Source: Armatimonadota bacterium (GTDB lineage: Bacteria > Sysuimicrobiota > Sysuimicrobiia > Sysuimicrobiales > Humicultoraceae). Taken from it: DNA of 42,834 nucleotides. This document shows, in pieces, positions 18,247-25,812 of the stretch. The DNA is taken from NCBI GenBank assembly GCA_031459715.1, contig JAVKIA010000021.1:1-42834 (forward strand), in the 5' to 3' direction. Numbering within the stretch: the stretch's first letter is position 1; every line of letters starts with the position of its first letter. The notes below the pieces were generated by a model that was given only the letters and a program-made list of their open reading frames with translations, had not been told where the DNA came from and did no database searches. A program made the translations under genes and the position numbers.

Positions 18247-18699
18247 ATGGGTACGGACGGCAGGGGAACGGCAATTCTCGTTGCGACCTTCACGGTCGTG
18301 CTGCTGGCGCTGGGGGCGGGGTTTCTGGTGTTCCGCACCTACACCCCGCCCACCTCTGCCGCTCCATCCATCGTTCCGGAGGTGCGGCAGTTCGCCCTGC
18401 AGCTGCACGCCGAGGAGTTCGGTGACCAGACGCTACACCACTGGCTACCCGCCACCATCGTGGTCAACGTGGGCGACACGGTCATCCTCAGGGTGACCAA
18501 CACCGATCCGGAGGCCGCACACGGCTTTGGCCTGGCGGCCTTCAACATTGCACTGCCGCCCATCCCGCCCGGGGAGACGCAGACCATCCGCTTCCAGGCT
18601 ACCCGTCCCGGCGTCTTCCACTTTGGCTGCAGCGTGGAGGGCTGCGCGCCCGACCACGGCGACCAGACGGGTCAAATGGTCGTCCTGGGGCATCCGTAG
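18247..18699 (+). CDS. membrane-anchored cupredoxin with extended Cys loop (fourth)
   Basis: A 150-residue protein with an N-terminal helix (about 9-30). Possible metal ligands are His92 (AHGFGL), Cys128, Cys133, His137 and Met144 (GCSVEGCAPDHGDQTGQM). Two cysteines, a histidine and a methionine recall the CuA site of oxidase subunit II, but the spacing is longer, so a CuA centre is not proven. GGAGGT precedes the ATG. A frameshifted copy lies at 37.4-37.9 kb, also followed by a ferredoxin start. Confidence 0.8.
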   Translation: MGTDGRGTAILVATFTVVLLALGAGFLVFRTYTPPTSAAPSIVPEVRQFALQLHAEEFGDQTLHHWLPATIVVNVGDTVILRVTNTDPEAAHGFGLAAFNIALPPIPPGETQTIRFQATRPGVFHFGCSVEGCAPDHGDQTGQMVVLGHP

Positions 18700-18700
18700 C

Positions 18701-19645
18701 GTGGCCCTGACGCGGCGGTCCTTCCTCAAGATCCTGGCCGCGGGGACGGCGGTGATGGCCGGGCCACCGGCGGGAAACCGGCTGCTCCGTCGCCTCCGGC
18801 TGCGGCCGGCTGGAGGTGGGCTGCCGGCGCTTGCCGCCAGCCGGGAACCGGCGGGTCCCATCGTACGGCTGTTCGGCCTGCCCGCCGGGGACGGCGACCC
18901 GACTCTGGCCTACGCCGCCGAGCCCAACACGCGCACGGGGCCGGGTGAGGCCGGCCGTCGCTGGGTCATGGTCATCGACCTGGCCCGCTGCGACGGCTGC
19001 CGGGAATGCACGCGCGCCTGCACCGCCATGCACTTTGTCCCATCTGGCCAGGAATGGATCCGCGTCTACGAGATGCGCGACCACGCCACCGGCAACGCCT
19101 ACTGGCTGCCGAGGCCGTGCATGCAGTGCGACAACCCCCCATGTGTCAAGGTCTGTCCGGTGAGCGCTAGCTGGAAGCGGGAGGATGGCATCGTCATGCA
19201 GGACACTTCCCGCTGCATCGGCTGCCGCTTCTGCATCGCCGCCTGCCCCTACCAGGCCCGCGGCTTCAACTGGGTGCAGCCTCCAGAGTCCGAGGAGCAG
19301 CGCCGACAGCCCTACGACATGGAGTGGAACACCAGACATTTCAAGGGCACCACCGAAAAGTGCATCTTCTGTCCCGGGCTGGTCAAGGAGGGCAGGCTGC
19401 CGGCCTGCGTGTCCGCCTGCCCCATGGGGGCCCTCTACTTCGGGGACCAGGCCGAGGATGCCGTGACCAACTCGCAGGGCGAGACGGTCCGCTTCTCCCA
19501 GCTGGTACAGGAGAATGCGGGCTACCGCTTCCTGGAAGAGCTGGGCACGGAGCCGCGTGTCTACTACCTGCCCCCGCGGAAGCCTCTTTACCCCCCGCCG
19601 CCGTCTGAGCAGGAGCCGGCGGCACTGGGAGGAGGGCACCGCTGA
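18701..19645 (+). CDS. four-cluster ferredoxin subunit (NrfC/PsrB/DmsB type) with Tat signal
   Basis: A 314-residue protein. The N-terminus has a twin-arginine signal (LTRRSFLKILAAG). Four cysteine groups follow: 97/100/103/107, 140/143/148/152, 172/175/178/182 and 221/224/236/240. All sixteen ligands for four [4Fe-4S] clusters are therefore present. It passes electrons between the membrane quinone site of the NrfD-type partner and a catalytic or carrier protein. The GTG at 18701 is 2 bases after the previous stop and places the Tat motif correctly; longer readings overlap the cupredoxin. Its stop overlaps the NrfD start (TGATG). No catalytic molybdenum subunit is encoded next to it. Confidence 0.9.
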   Translation: MALTRRSFLKILAAGTAVMAGPPAGNRLLRRLRLRPAGGGLPALAASREPAGPIVRLFGLPAGDGDPTLAYAAEPNTRTGPGEAGRRWVMVIDLARCDGCRECTRACTAMHFVPSGQEWIRVYEMRDHATGNAYWLPRPCMQCDNPPCVKVCPVSASWKREDGIVMQDTSRCIGCRFCIAACPYQARGFNWVQPPESEEQRRQPYDMEWNTRHFKGTTEKCIFCPGLVKEGRLPACVSACPMGALYFGDQAEDAVTNSQGETVRFSQLVQENAGYRFLEELGTEPRVYYLPPRKPLYPPPPSEQEPAALGGGHR

Positions 19646-21228
19646 TGCCGCGCCGGCCGGATCCGTTCTCCCCGCGGGAGCGGGTGCTTCTGGCGTCACT
19701 CACCACAGCCGGACCGGGATTCTCCGCTCTGGTTGGGGCGCTGCTGGCCGTGATCGCCTGGGGCATCATCGCCTACACCGTGCAGCTGCGCTACGGATTG
19801 GGCGTCACCGGCCTGCGGGACAACTTCATGTGGGGCGTCTACATCACCAACTTCGTCTTCTTCATCGGCGTCAGCCACGTGGGCGCCCTGATGTCGGCCA
19901 TCCTGCGGATTACCGGGGCGGAGTGGCGCCGCCCCATCACCCGCATGGCCGAGGCCATCACCTTCGCCTCCCTGCTCATGGGCGCGCTGATGCCCTTTGT
20001 GGACATGGGCCGCCCGGATCGGATCCTCAACCTGCTGCTGCACGGGCGCCTGCAGTCGCCCGTGCTGTGGGACATTCTCTCCATCGGCACCTACCTCACG
20101 GGAAGCACGCTCTTCCTGTACGTGCCCATGATCCCCGACATCGCGCTCCTGCGTGACCGGTTCGCCGCGGGGCCCGCCTGGCGGCGCCGCCTGTACACCG
20201 TCCTGGCCGTGGGGTGGAAGGGGACCGAGGCGCAGCGTCACCACCTGGAGCGGATCATGGGCGTGATGGCCGTCCTCATCATCCCCATCGCCGTCTCCGT
20301 GCACACGGTGGTCTCCTGGATCTTCGGCATGACGCTGCGCGCCGGGTGGAACAGCACCATCTTTGGTCCCTACTTCGTCTCCGGCGCGCTGTTTTCCGGC
20401 GCGGCAGCGGTGGTCACGGCCATGGCAGCCTTCCGCTGGGCCTACCACCTGGAGGACTACATCACGGAGGTCCACTTCCGGCGGATGGGCTACCTGGTGA
20501 TTGCCCTGGGGATGATCTACGCCTACTTCACCTTCGCCGAGTACCTGACTCCGGCGTACAAGATGGCCGCCTCCGAGCGCGGCTACCTCAACGCGGTCTT
20601 CAGCGGCCAGTTCGCCCGCCTCTTCTGGTTCACCCAGGTCGGCGGCGTCCTGCTACCTGTGCTGCTGCTGACCGTGCCGCGGGTCGGCTGGGTGCCGCGC
20701 CTGACTCGCGTGCCAGTCCTCCGTCCGGTTCCTACGTTGGCGACGATAGCTACCTCGCTGCTGGTGCTGCTCCTGCTGCCGGCGGTCCTCCCGCGGACCG
20801 CGGCGTTCGGGGGGTTCGCCCTCATCCGGCAGCTCCCGGCCTGGATCATCGCGGCGCTGGGGGCGTGGCTCTTCCTGACGCTGCTGCCGCTGTTCCACCA
20901 GCGTCCCATCGCTGCGGCTGTGGTGGCCTCGCTGCTGGTCAACGTGGGGGCCTGGCTGAAGCGCTTTGTCATCATCGTGCCCACGCTGCAATACCCCTTC
21001 CTGCCCATCCAGCGCGCGCCGGCCGGCTGGGCCATCTACCGGCCCACCTGGGTGGAATGGTCAATCACCGCGGGCGCGCTGGCCGGATTCGTGCTGGTCT
21101 ATCTCCTGTTCAGCAAGGTCTTTCCCATCGTTTCGATCTGGGAGACCCGGGAGGAGGGTCACCGCCCCGCGCCGGCATCGTCTGCGGTGGGAACACATGG
21201 AGAAGCTGCCGATGCGCCGGTTCTGTAG
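19645..21228 (+). CDS. NrfD/PsrC-family quinone-interacting membrane subunit
   Basis: A 527-residue integral membrane protein with about ten helices. It has the family stretches NFMWGVYITNFVFFIGVSH and FASLLMGALMPFVDMGRPDR. NrfD-type subunits bind quinone and hand electrons to, or take them from, the ferredoxin subunit, without heme. Length is closer to ActC/HybB-type members than to the short NrfD of enterobacteria. Coupled to the ferredoxin gene by a one-base overlap. Confidence 0.92.
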   Translation: MPRRPDPFSPRERVLLASLTTAGPGFSALVGALLAVIAWGIIAYTVQLRYGLGVTGLRDNFMWGVYITNFVFFIGVSHVGALMSAILRITGAEWRRPITRMAEAITFASLLMGALMPFVDMGRPDRILNLLLHGRLQSPVLWDILSIGTYLTGSTLFLYVPMIPDIALLRDRFAAGPAWRRRLYTVLAVGWKGTEAQRHHLERIMGVMAVLIIPIAVSVHTVVSWIFGMTLRAGWNSTIFGPYFVSGALFSGAAAVVTAMAAFRWAYHLEDYITEVHFRRMGYLVIALGMIYAYFTFAEYLTPAYKMAASERGYLNAVFSGQFARLFWFTQVGGVLLPVLLLTVPRVGWVPRLTRVPVLRPVPTLATIATSLLVLLLLPAVLPRTAAFGGFALIRQLPAWIIAALGAWLFLTLLPLFHQRPIAAAVVASLLVNVGAWLKRFVIIVPTLQYPFLPIQRAPAGWAIYRPTWVEWSITAGALAGFVLVYLLFSKVFPIVSIWETREEGHRPAPASSAVGTHGEAADAPVL

Positions 21229-21754
21229 TCTTCTCGGCTGCGGCTTCCTTGCGGTCATGCTGCTGGCGCCACCGGCCGAGGGCGCAGAGCCTGCCCGCGT
21301 CCTGCTGCGGGCGCAGGCTGTTGCCGGCGGCGCGGTGCAGGTGACGGCGACGGTCGTAGACGCCCGCGGCGCGCCCGTGGCGCAGGCGCCCCTGGTCTTC
21401 AAGAGGCGCACGGCCTTCGGCTGGCTGACGGTGCTCGAGACCTCCAGTGGCAAGGACGGGACCGCGCAGATGACGCTCCCGGCGGGGAGAGGGCCCGGGG
21501 AGATTGCGGTCGAGGCGGGTGAAGAGGGGATCGTTCGCGCGGTCGTTGTGGTCGGGGAGAGGGAGGCGCCCCCGCCCGCCGTCCGACCGGGCCGTAACGT
21601 GCTACTTGGCCTGAGCCCGCAGCCGGGATTCATCAGTCCCTACCCCGTCCCCATGCAGGCGGTCCTCTTCGGCCTCATCCTGGGGGCCATCTGGTCGACC
21701 TACGGATACGTGGTCTGGCAGCTGCTGCGCATCCGGCGAGACCGGCAGCCCTGA
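21212..21754 (+). CDS. exported Ig-like protein with C-terminal membrane helix
   Basis: A 180-residue protein with a signal peptide (about 1-23). A beta-rich domain (about 28-115) resembles bacterial Ig-like or carboxypeptidase-regulatory folds (VTATVVDARGAPVAQAPLVF). A proline-rich linker and a C-terminal transmembrane helix (about 150-170) follow. The ATG at 21212 has GGAGAAG 6 bases upstream; an ATG at 21197 is the alternative. It overlaps the end of the NrfD gene and is probably an accessory that holds soluble carriers at the membrane, which is inference. Confidence 0.65.
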   Translation: MRRFCSLLGCGFLAVMLLAPPAEGAEPARVLLRAQAVAGGAVQVTATVVDARGAPVAQAPLVFKRRTAFGWLTVLETSSGKDGTAQMTLPAGRGPGEIAVEAGEEGIVRAVVVVGEREAPPPAVRPGRNVLLGLSPQPGFISPYPVPMQAVLFGLILGAIWSTYGYVVWQLLRIRRDRQP

Positions 21755-21783
21755 CACCTCTCAGCGCACACGAGCACCGGCTT

Positions 21784-21838
21784 CTTCAAAGGCCCTTAAG
21801 AAATCCTTAAACACCCGGCTGAGCAGGCGCGGTACATT
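21784..21838 (+). promoter_or_regulatory. 11-bp tandem-repeat promoter (three repeats) of the cupredoxin/CcdA operon
   Basis: Repeats begin at 21784 (CTTCAA), 21795 (CTTAAG) and 21806 (CTTAAA), exactly 11 bases apart. The last supplies a -35-like TTAAAC (21807-21812). Twenty bases later comes the hexamer TACATT (21833-21838). Same architecture as six other promoters in this window. Confidence 0.75.
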
Positions 21839-21870
21839 GGACGCGGCCGTATGCGGAATACGGCAGACCC

Positions 21871-22365
21871 ATGGGGTGGCCCGAGAAGGATCTCGTGGGC
21901 AAGAAGGTGCGCGGCCATAAGGCGAGTCGCCGGGAGCGCAGAGCAGCGCGCCGGAAGGGCAGGGTCATCTGGTTTTCCCTGGGGGCGCTGGCAGTGCTCA
22001 GTGCGGCCGGGTTCCTGGTGGCCTCTCCCTTCCGCCCCGGGCCGGCCCCCTCCGAACCGGGTGGCTTCATTCCGCAGGTGTACGTGGACATGGCCGGCTT
22101 CGAGCCGCGGGTGCTGACGGCACCGGCGGGGCGGGAGTTTCGGGTGCAGTTCATCAACCCGGACTCCCGCTTCCACACCGACGGAGGCGGGTGGCATCAG
22201 TTTCGCATCGGCGGGACGGACATTGACGTGCGCATCCCACCCAGTACCCGGCTGGTCGTCACGTTGCCGCCGCTGGCCGCCGGTACCTATGAGTTCTACT
22301 GTGACGTCTGCTGCGGCGGCAAGGAGAACCCGGCGATGCGCGGCATGCTGGAGGTCAGGGCTTGA
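21871..22365 (+). CDS. membrane-anchored cupredoxin with a C-x2-C-C ligand loop (fifth)
   Basis: A 164-residue protein with a very basic N-terminus (RRERRAARRKGR), a transmembrane helix (about 33-51) and a cupredoxin domain. Probable ligands are His109 (WHQFRI), Cys144, Cys147 and/or Cys148, and Met156 (YCDVCCGGKENPAM). The two-cysteine loop suggests a CuA-like or other non-type-1 site. The ATG at 21871 lacks a ribosome site; a GTG at 21895 preceded by AGAAGGA is a serious alternative. It is driven by the tandem-repeat promoter at 21784 and overlaps the next gene by four bases. Confidence 0.75.
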   Translation: MGWPEKDLVGKKVRGHKASRRERRAARRKGRVIWFSLGALAVLSAAGFLVASPFRPGPAPSEPGGFIPQVYVDMAGFEPRVLTAPAGREFRVQFINPDSRFHTDGGGWHQFRIGGTDIDVRIPPSTRLVVTLPPLAAGTYEFYCDVCCGGKENPAMRGMLEVRA

Positions 22366-23042
22366 GCCGCCTGAGCTTCCCCACGGTCATCGTTAGCGGT
22401 CTGCTTGACGGCCTCAATCCCTGTGCCTTCGGCGTCGTCCTCTCGCTGGTCGCCCTGCTCCTGGCCGGCATAGCCCTGGGCGAGGCTCGGCCGCGGCTGT
22501 GGCGCGTGGGCGGAGCGTACGTCGCCGGTATGTTTCTCACTTACCTGCTGCTCGGCCTGGGTGTGATTTCCGTGGTGGCTGTACTGACGCGGACGCACCT
22601 GCCGGTGCGGATCATGGGCCTGCTGGTGGTCATCCTCGGCCTGTGGATGCTGAAGGACGCCTTCCTCCCGGGGACAGGCTGGCGGCTGGAGATGCCCGCG
22701 GCCTTTCATGGGAGCGTGCGAAAGATGCTGGCGCAGACCACGCCTGTGGGACTGTTCGCCGCCGGGGGGCTGGTCGGGCTGTGTACAGTGCCCTGCAGCG
22801 GGGCCATCTACATGGGCGTACTGGCGCTGCTGGCCCGGCAGCCATTTCTGCCGCGCCTGGGCTACCTCCTCGCCTACAATGTCATGTTTGTCCTCCCGCT
22901 GCTGGCACTGCTGGTAGTGGTGGCGAGCCGGCGGACATTGAATCGGATTGCCCACTGGTACGTCCCGCGCAAGTCCCTGGCCAGGGCCGTCCTCGGGACT
23001 TTAACACTGATTCTGGGCTTCGTCGTGCTGGTGACAGCATGA
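22362..23042 (+). CDS. ccdA: CcdA/DsbD-like thiol-reducing membrane protein
   Basis: A 226-residue protein with six helices and the two redox cysteine sites of the CcdA family, Cys21 in GLNPCAFG and Cys141/Cys145 in GLCTVPCSG. CcdA carries reducing power from cytoplasmic thioredoxin across the membrane to periplasmic thiol proteins used in cytochrome c and copper-site assembly. The TTG start overlaps the cupredoxin stop. Pairing with a multi-cysteine cupredoxin suggests it keeps those cysteines or CcmH reduced. Confidence 0.88.
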   Translation: MSRLSFPTVIVSGLLDGLNPCAFGVVLSLVALLLAGIALGEARPRLWRVGGAYVAGMFLTYLLLGLGVISVVAVLTRTHLPVRIMGLLVVILGLWMLKDAFLPGTGWRLEMPAAFHGSVRKMLAQTTPVGLFAAGGLVGLCTVPCSGAIYMGVLALLARQPFLPRLGYLLAYNVMFVLPLLALLVVVASRRTLNRIAHWYVPRKSLARAVLGTLTLILGFVVLVTA

Positions 23043-23108
23043 ACAGATCAAGCCTGCGGCCGCCATGGAGCGCGGGAGCGACCGCGGACGAGTGCGGAGG
23101 TGAGCCTC

Positions 23109-23282
23109 ATGGCAATTGATCCGGTATGCGGCATGACGGTTGAGGAGCAGAAGGCTGCAGGCAGCTCGGAGTACAGGGGACAGACATATTACTTCTGCTC
23201 CAGCGGCTGTAAGGCCGCCTTTGACAAGGAGCCCGAGAGGTATGTCGGACACGGAAGCCACCAGCCCGGCCATGGGCACTAA
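23109..23282 (+). CDS. YHS-domain metal-binding protein
   Basis: A 57-residue protein that is almost entirely a YHS domain (DPVCGMTV, then YYFCSSGCKAAFDKEPERY), ending in a His-rich tail (GHGSHQPGHGH). YHS domains occur in copper and heavy-metal ATPases and chaperones and bind metal through their cysteines. GGAGGTGAG precedes the ATG. It follows the cupredoxin and CcdA genes, so a role in metal supply is plausible. Confidence 0.88.
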   Translation: MAIDPVCGMTVEEQKAAGSSEYRGQTYYFCSSGCKAAFDKEPERYVGHGSHQPGHGH

Positions 23283-23374
23283 CGGCGTGGTCCTCCGCGG
23301 CAGACGGCGACCTGGGTGAGCGTGCCAAGCTCCTGTCCTGTTCAGTCGTGTCCGGGTTTCGCAGGAGGGCGGTC

Positions 23375-23866
23375 GTGAAGAGTGTCCCGGTATTGGTGGT
23401 GCTGGTGTTGCTGGTGCTGCTGCCACTTCCGGCCCCGGGCGCGCCGGCGGTTGCCTTCACCCGGACGGCCAGCGCCGGAGGGGTGGAGGTCAGGGTTACT
23501 TATGCTCCACCGGAATACTTCGCCCTGGTGCAAGACTCGGCCGGGGCGAGACGGTTCGCCCCGGAACAGCAGATTGTCTTCCTCATCTCGCTGGACACCC
23601 ACGGGGGAGACCTGAGGTCGTTCGATCTGGTGCGAAACAGCCGGCTGCGGACTCGAACGGCGGGTGGCGCAGTCCGCGAGTATGCGCCCGCAAGGTGGGA
23701 GGCCATCAACGACGGCAGCCACCACCGCTCGGGCGCGCTGATCTTTCCCGCGGTGGCCAACGGCACGAGGGTCATCGCACCGGAGGTAGATTCCATTACG
23801 TTGGTGATTGCCGGTCTGGCCGGGGTGCCGGTGCGCACATTCGAGTGGACCCTGCCGGTACGGTAG
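23375..23866 (+). CDS. secreted protein of unknown function
   Basis: A 163-residue protein with a strongly hydrophobic signal peptide (VLVVLVLLVLLPLP, about 5-22) and a single beta-rich domain. Features are TRTASAGGVEVRVTYAPPEY near the start and FEWTLPVR at the end. No cysteine or obvious catalytic residue is present in the mature part. The GTG at 23375 is chosen because GGAGGG stands 8 bases upstream. It is the last gene before a convergent peptidase gene. Not recognised as a known family. Confidence 0.6.
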   Translation: MKSVPVLVVLVLLVLLPLPAPGAPAVAFTRTASAGGVEVRVTYAPPEYFALVQDSAGARRFAPEQQIVFLISLDTHGGDLRSFDLVRNSRLRTRTAGGAVREYAPARWEAINDGSHHRSGALIFPAVANGTRVIAPEVDSITLVIAGLAGVPVRTFEWTLPVR

Positions 23867-23930
23867 GGCGGCCGGCACCCCTCGGCCCCAGCATCCTTCA
23901 GACAAGAGCGGCTCTCGGTTCGGCCTCTAT

Positions 23931-24431
23931 CTACCGCGCCTGAAGGAACGGCAGTGGATCCAGGGGAACGCCGTTCCGGCGCACTTCGAAGTGGACATTC
24001 GGTCCGGTCACGTCTCCGGTCGTCCCCACCGCCGCGATCATCTGGCCACGCCTCACCCGCTCTCCTGCCTTGACCAGAAGCCGGGAGGCATGGCCGTACC
24101 AGGTGGTAAGACCGTTACCATGGTCGAGGATGACCAGCAGGCCATAGCCGCCCTGTCGGCTGGCGAAACGCACCCTGCCGTCCTGGACAGCGTAGATTGG
24201 GGTGCCGGTGGGGGCTGCTATATCGATGCCGTGGTGATGCCGGCGGCCGCGGAATCCGAACCGTGAGGTGACGACGCCGCGACTCGGCCAGCCGAACCGG
24301 GGGCGGGCGGGAGCGGCGACATAGGGCAACCTTACCACGTGCACCGCCTCTCCGGGCGTCAATGGTGCCGCTGTCACAGACGATAAGAGGAGGACAATCC
24401 CCGCCAGGGTGGCAAAGGCAACCAGGAGCAA
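23931..24431 (-). CDS. M23 (LytM) peptidase-like protein, one active-site residue changed
   Basis: A 166-residue exported protein with an N-terminal hydrophobic segment and a LytM domain (about 50-160). It has the first zinc motif (HHHGIDIA, His66 and Asp70), YGHAS (His114) and the last zinc histidine, His147. The normal HxH motif reads NVH here, so Asn145 replaces the first histidine, which is catalytic in studied enzymes. It may be a weak or non-catalytic wall-binding protein. The start is uncertain: a TTG at 24431 is the only start codon near the hydrophobic segment. Confidence 0.78.
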   Translation of the reverse strand: MLLVAFATLAGIVLLLSSVTAAPLTPGEAVHVVRLPYVAAPARPRFGWPSRGVVTSRFGFRGRRHHHGIDIAAPTGTPIYAVQDGRVRFASRQGGYGLLVILDHGNGLTTWYGHASRLLVKAGERVRRGQMIAAVGTTGDVTGPNVHFEVRRNGVPLDPLPFLQAR

Positions 24432-24775
24432 CGGGCTCTTCCTCGAGCAGAGATGAACCCCGCGGAGGAGCGCACCGCGGGCACGACCTGACTTCCAGAA
24501 GTGCGAGCGTACGCAGAATTCCTGGCGACGGGCAGCGTCTCCTTCCCCAGGTTCTTAAGCTTTTGTTAAGAGCCTCCATCCCGGCTGGCGCGCCGGTGGG
24601 CCTATTTAGCCATGGATTCCTACATCCTTGGCCCGATAAGATTAGGCCCTTTGAAGAATTGTCCGCTCCACATTTGGCCAGTAATCTTGGGCCAGATTCC
24701 TGTGCCTGAGTTCTACGTCCCGCGGGGGGATAGAGCAAGAGCGCTGTGCTGCTGAACCCGGGGAGGCGTGACTGG
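24432..24775. other. intergenic region between the M23-like gene and the Fe-S/molybdopterin operon
   Basis: Three hundred and forty-four bases without a convincing gene. It should hold the promoter of the rightward operon and that of the leftward peptidase gene. It contains two CTTAAG-type repeats at 24554 and 24565, and a CCAGATTCCTGTG motif at 24692-24704 related to motifs at 8534 and 33932. Confidence 0.45.
24554..24570 (+). promoter_or_regulatory. weak two-repeat version of the 11-bp element
   Basis: CTTAAG at 24554 and GTTAAG at 24565 are 11 bases apart. No third repeat and no hexamer at the expected -10 position could be found, so this is much weaker than the other elements. It lies about 200 bases upstream of the Fe-S subunit gene. 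Confidence 0.35.
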
Positions 24776-25801
24776 ATGAATGTCGGTGGGGAAGCGGGCC
24801 GCCCGAAGTCGGGACTTTCGGTCATTTGGTCCATGAGATCCGCCACTTCCGATTCCTCTGCCCGCAGCCCATCGGCCGCGGGAACCGATGGACCGGCGCC
24901 GGCTGCGCTCAAGCGCCGGGACGTGCTCCGGCTGGCAGCAGGTGCGGGAGCGACCCTGCTGGTGGGTCGCCCAAGCCTCGCCCGGGCTGAGCTGCCAGCG
25001 GGGTCTCCCGCCGCGCCACCGGTCGTGGACGGTGGAGGGGATGAGCTCCTCCGCATGCAAGCAGAGATCCGGCGAGCTCTCCAGAAGCCGGTGGAGCAGC
25101 GCAGCTGGATCATGGTTATCGACGGCCAGAAGTGCGTGGGCTGCCAGGCCTGCGTCGTCGCCTGTACGGCCGAAAACATCCTGCCGCCGGGCGTCTCATA
25201 CCGTAGTGTCCCGGAAGTCGAGGTGGGAACCTATCCCAACGTGAAACGGTACCCGATGCCGACCCAGTGTATGCAGTGCGACAAGCCTCCGTGCGTGGCG
25301 GCAGCCAACGCCATTGCTCCCGGGTCTTTCTCCAAGCGCCCGGACGGTATTGTAGCCATCGACTACACCAGGTTCCGCGGCCGGGCCGCCTACCAGGCGG
25401 CAGCCAAAGCCTGCCCGTACCGGGCGCTGTACTTCGACCAGGGGAGGTTCTACACGCAGCCCACCCCGGCGTTCCAGCCCTACGAGGAGGCGCTCAGTCA
25501 CGACTACGGCCGCCGCTGGGTACGCCAGCGCGAGAGGCGGAACGAGCCTCCCGCGGGCGGCGGGCGCAAGTGCCACTTCTGTCTGCACCGACTGAACGCC
25601 GGCATGGTCCCGGCCTGCGTCGCCACGTGCATCGGCCGCGCCATCTACTTCGGCGATAAGAACGACCCACAGAGCCTGGTCAACGAGGTGCTCACGAAGA
25701 AGGCCGACAAGGTCCTGCGCATCCGGGCCAACCGGGGGACAGAGCCCCGAGTGTACTACCTGTGCGACGACGTTCAGTTGACCACCAGCGTGCACACGTG
25801 A
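24776..25801 (+). CDS. Tat-exported Fe-S subunit of a molybdopterin oxidoreductase, one cluster lost
   Basis: A 341-residue protein with a twin-arginine signal (LKRRDVLRLAAGAGA, about 45-59) and a DmsB/TtrB-type ferredoxin domain. Cysteine group I (120/123/126/130) and group IV (266/269/281/285) are complete. Group II keeps 165/168/173 but has Ala177 in the fourth place. Group III keeps only Cys213, with Arg203, Tyr206 and Ala209 in the other places. These are exactly the four ligands of one cluster, so three [4Fe-4S] clusters are predicted. The ATG at 24776 has GGGGAGG upstream. The catalytic subunit follows after 11 bases. Confidence 0.88.
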   Translation: MNVGGEAGRPKSGLSVIWSMRSATSDSSARSPSAAGTDGPAPAALKRRDVLRLAAGAGATLLVGRPSLARAELPAGSPAAPPVVDGGGDELLRMQAEIRRALQKPVEQRSWIMVIDGQKCVGCQACVVACTAENILPPGVSYRSVPEVEVGTYPNVKRYPMPTQCMQCDKPPCVAAANAIAPGSFSKRPDGIVAIDYTRFRGRAAYQAAAKACPYRALYFDQGRFYTQPTPAFQPYEEALSHDYGRRWVRQRERRNEPPAGGGRKCHFCLHRLNAGMVPACVATCIGRAIYFGDKNDPQSLVNEVLTKKADKVLRIRANRGTEPRVYYLCDDVQLTTSVHT

Positions 25802-25812
25802 GGAGGACGGCC

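Noticed and set aside
18247-18699. Calling the fourth cupredoxin an oxidase subunit II CuA protein
   Set aside because: The Cys-Cys-His-Met spacing (5, 4, 7) does not fit the CuA motif and there are no oxidase genes nearby.
18527-18700. Upstream extension of the ferredoxin frame to 18527
   Set aside because: It would overlap the fourth cupredoxin almost completely and place the Tat signal in the middle of the protein; the GTG at 18701 is better.
23040-23120. A 26-codon frame overlapping the ccdA stop (ATGA)
   Set aside because: It has polar, low-information content and overlaps the YHS gene start; coupling alone is weak evidence.
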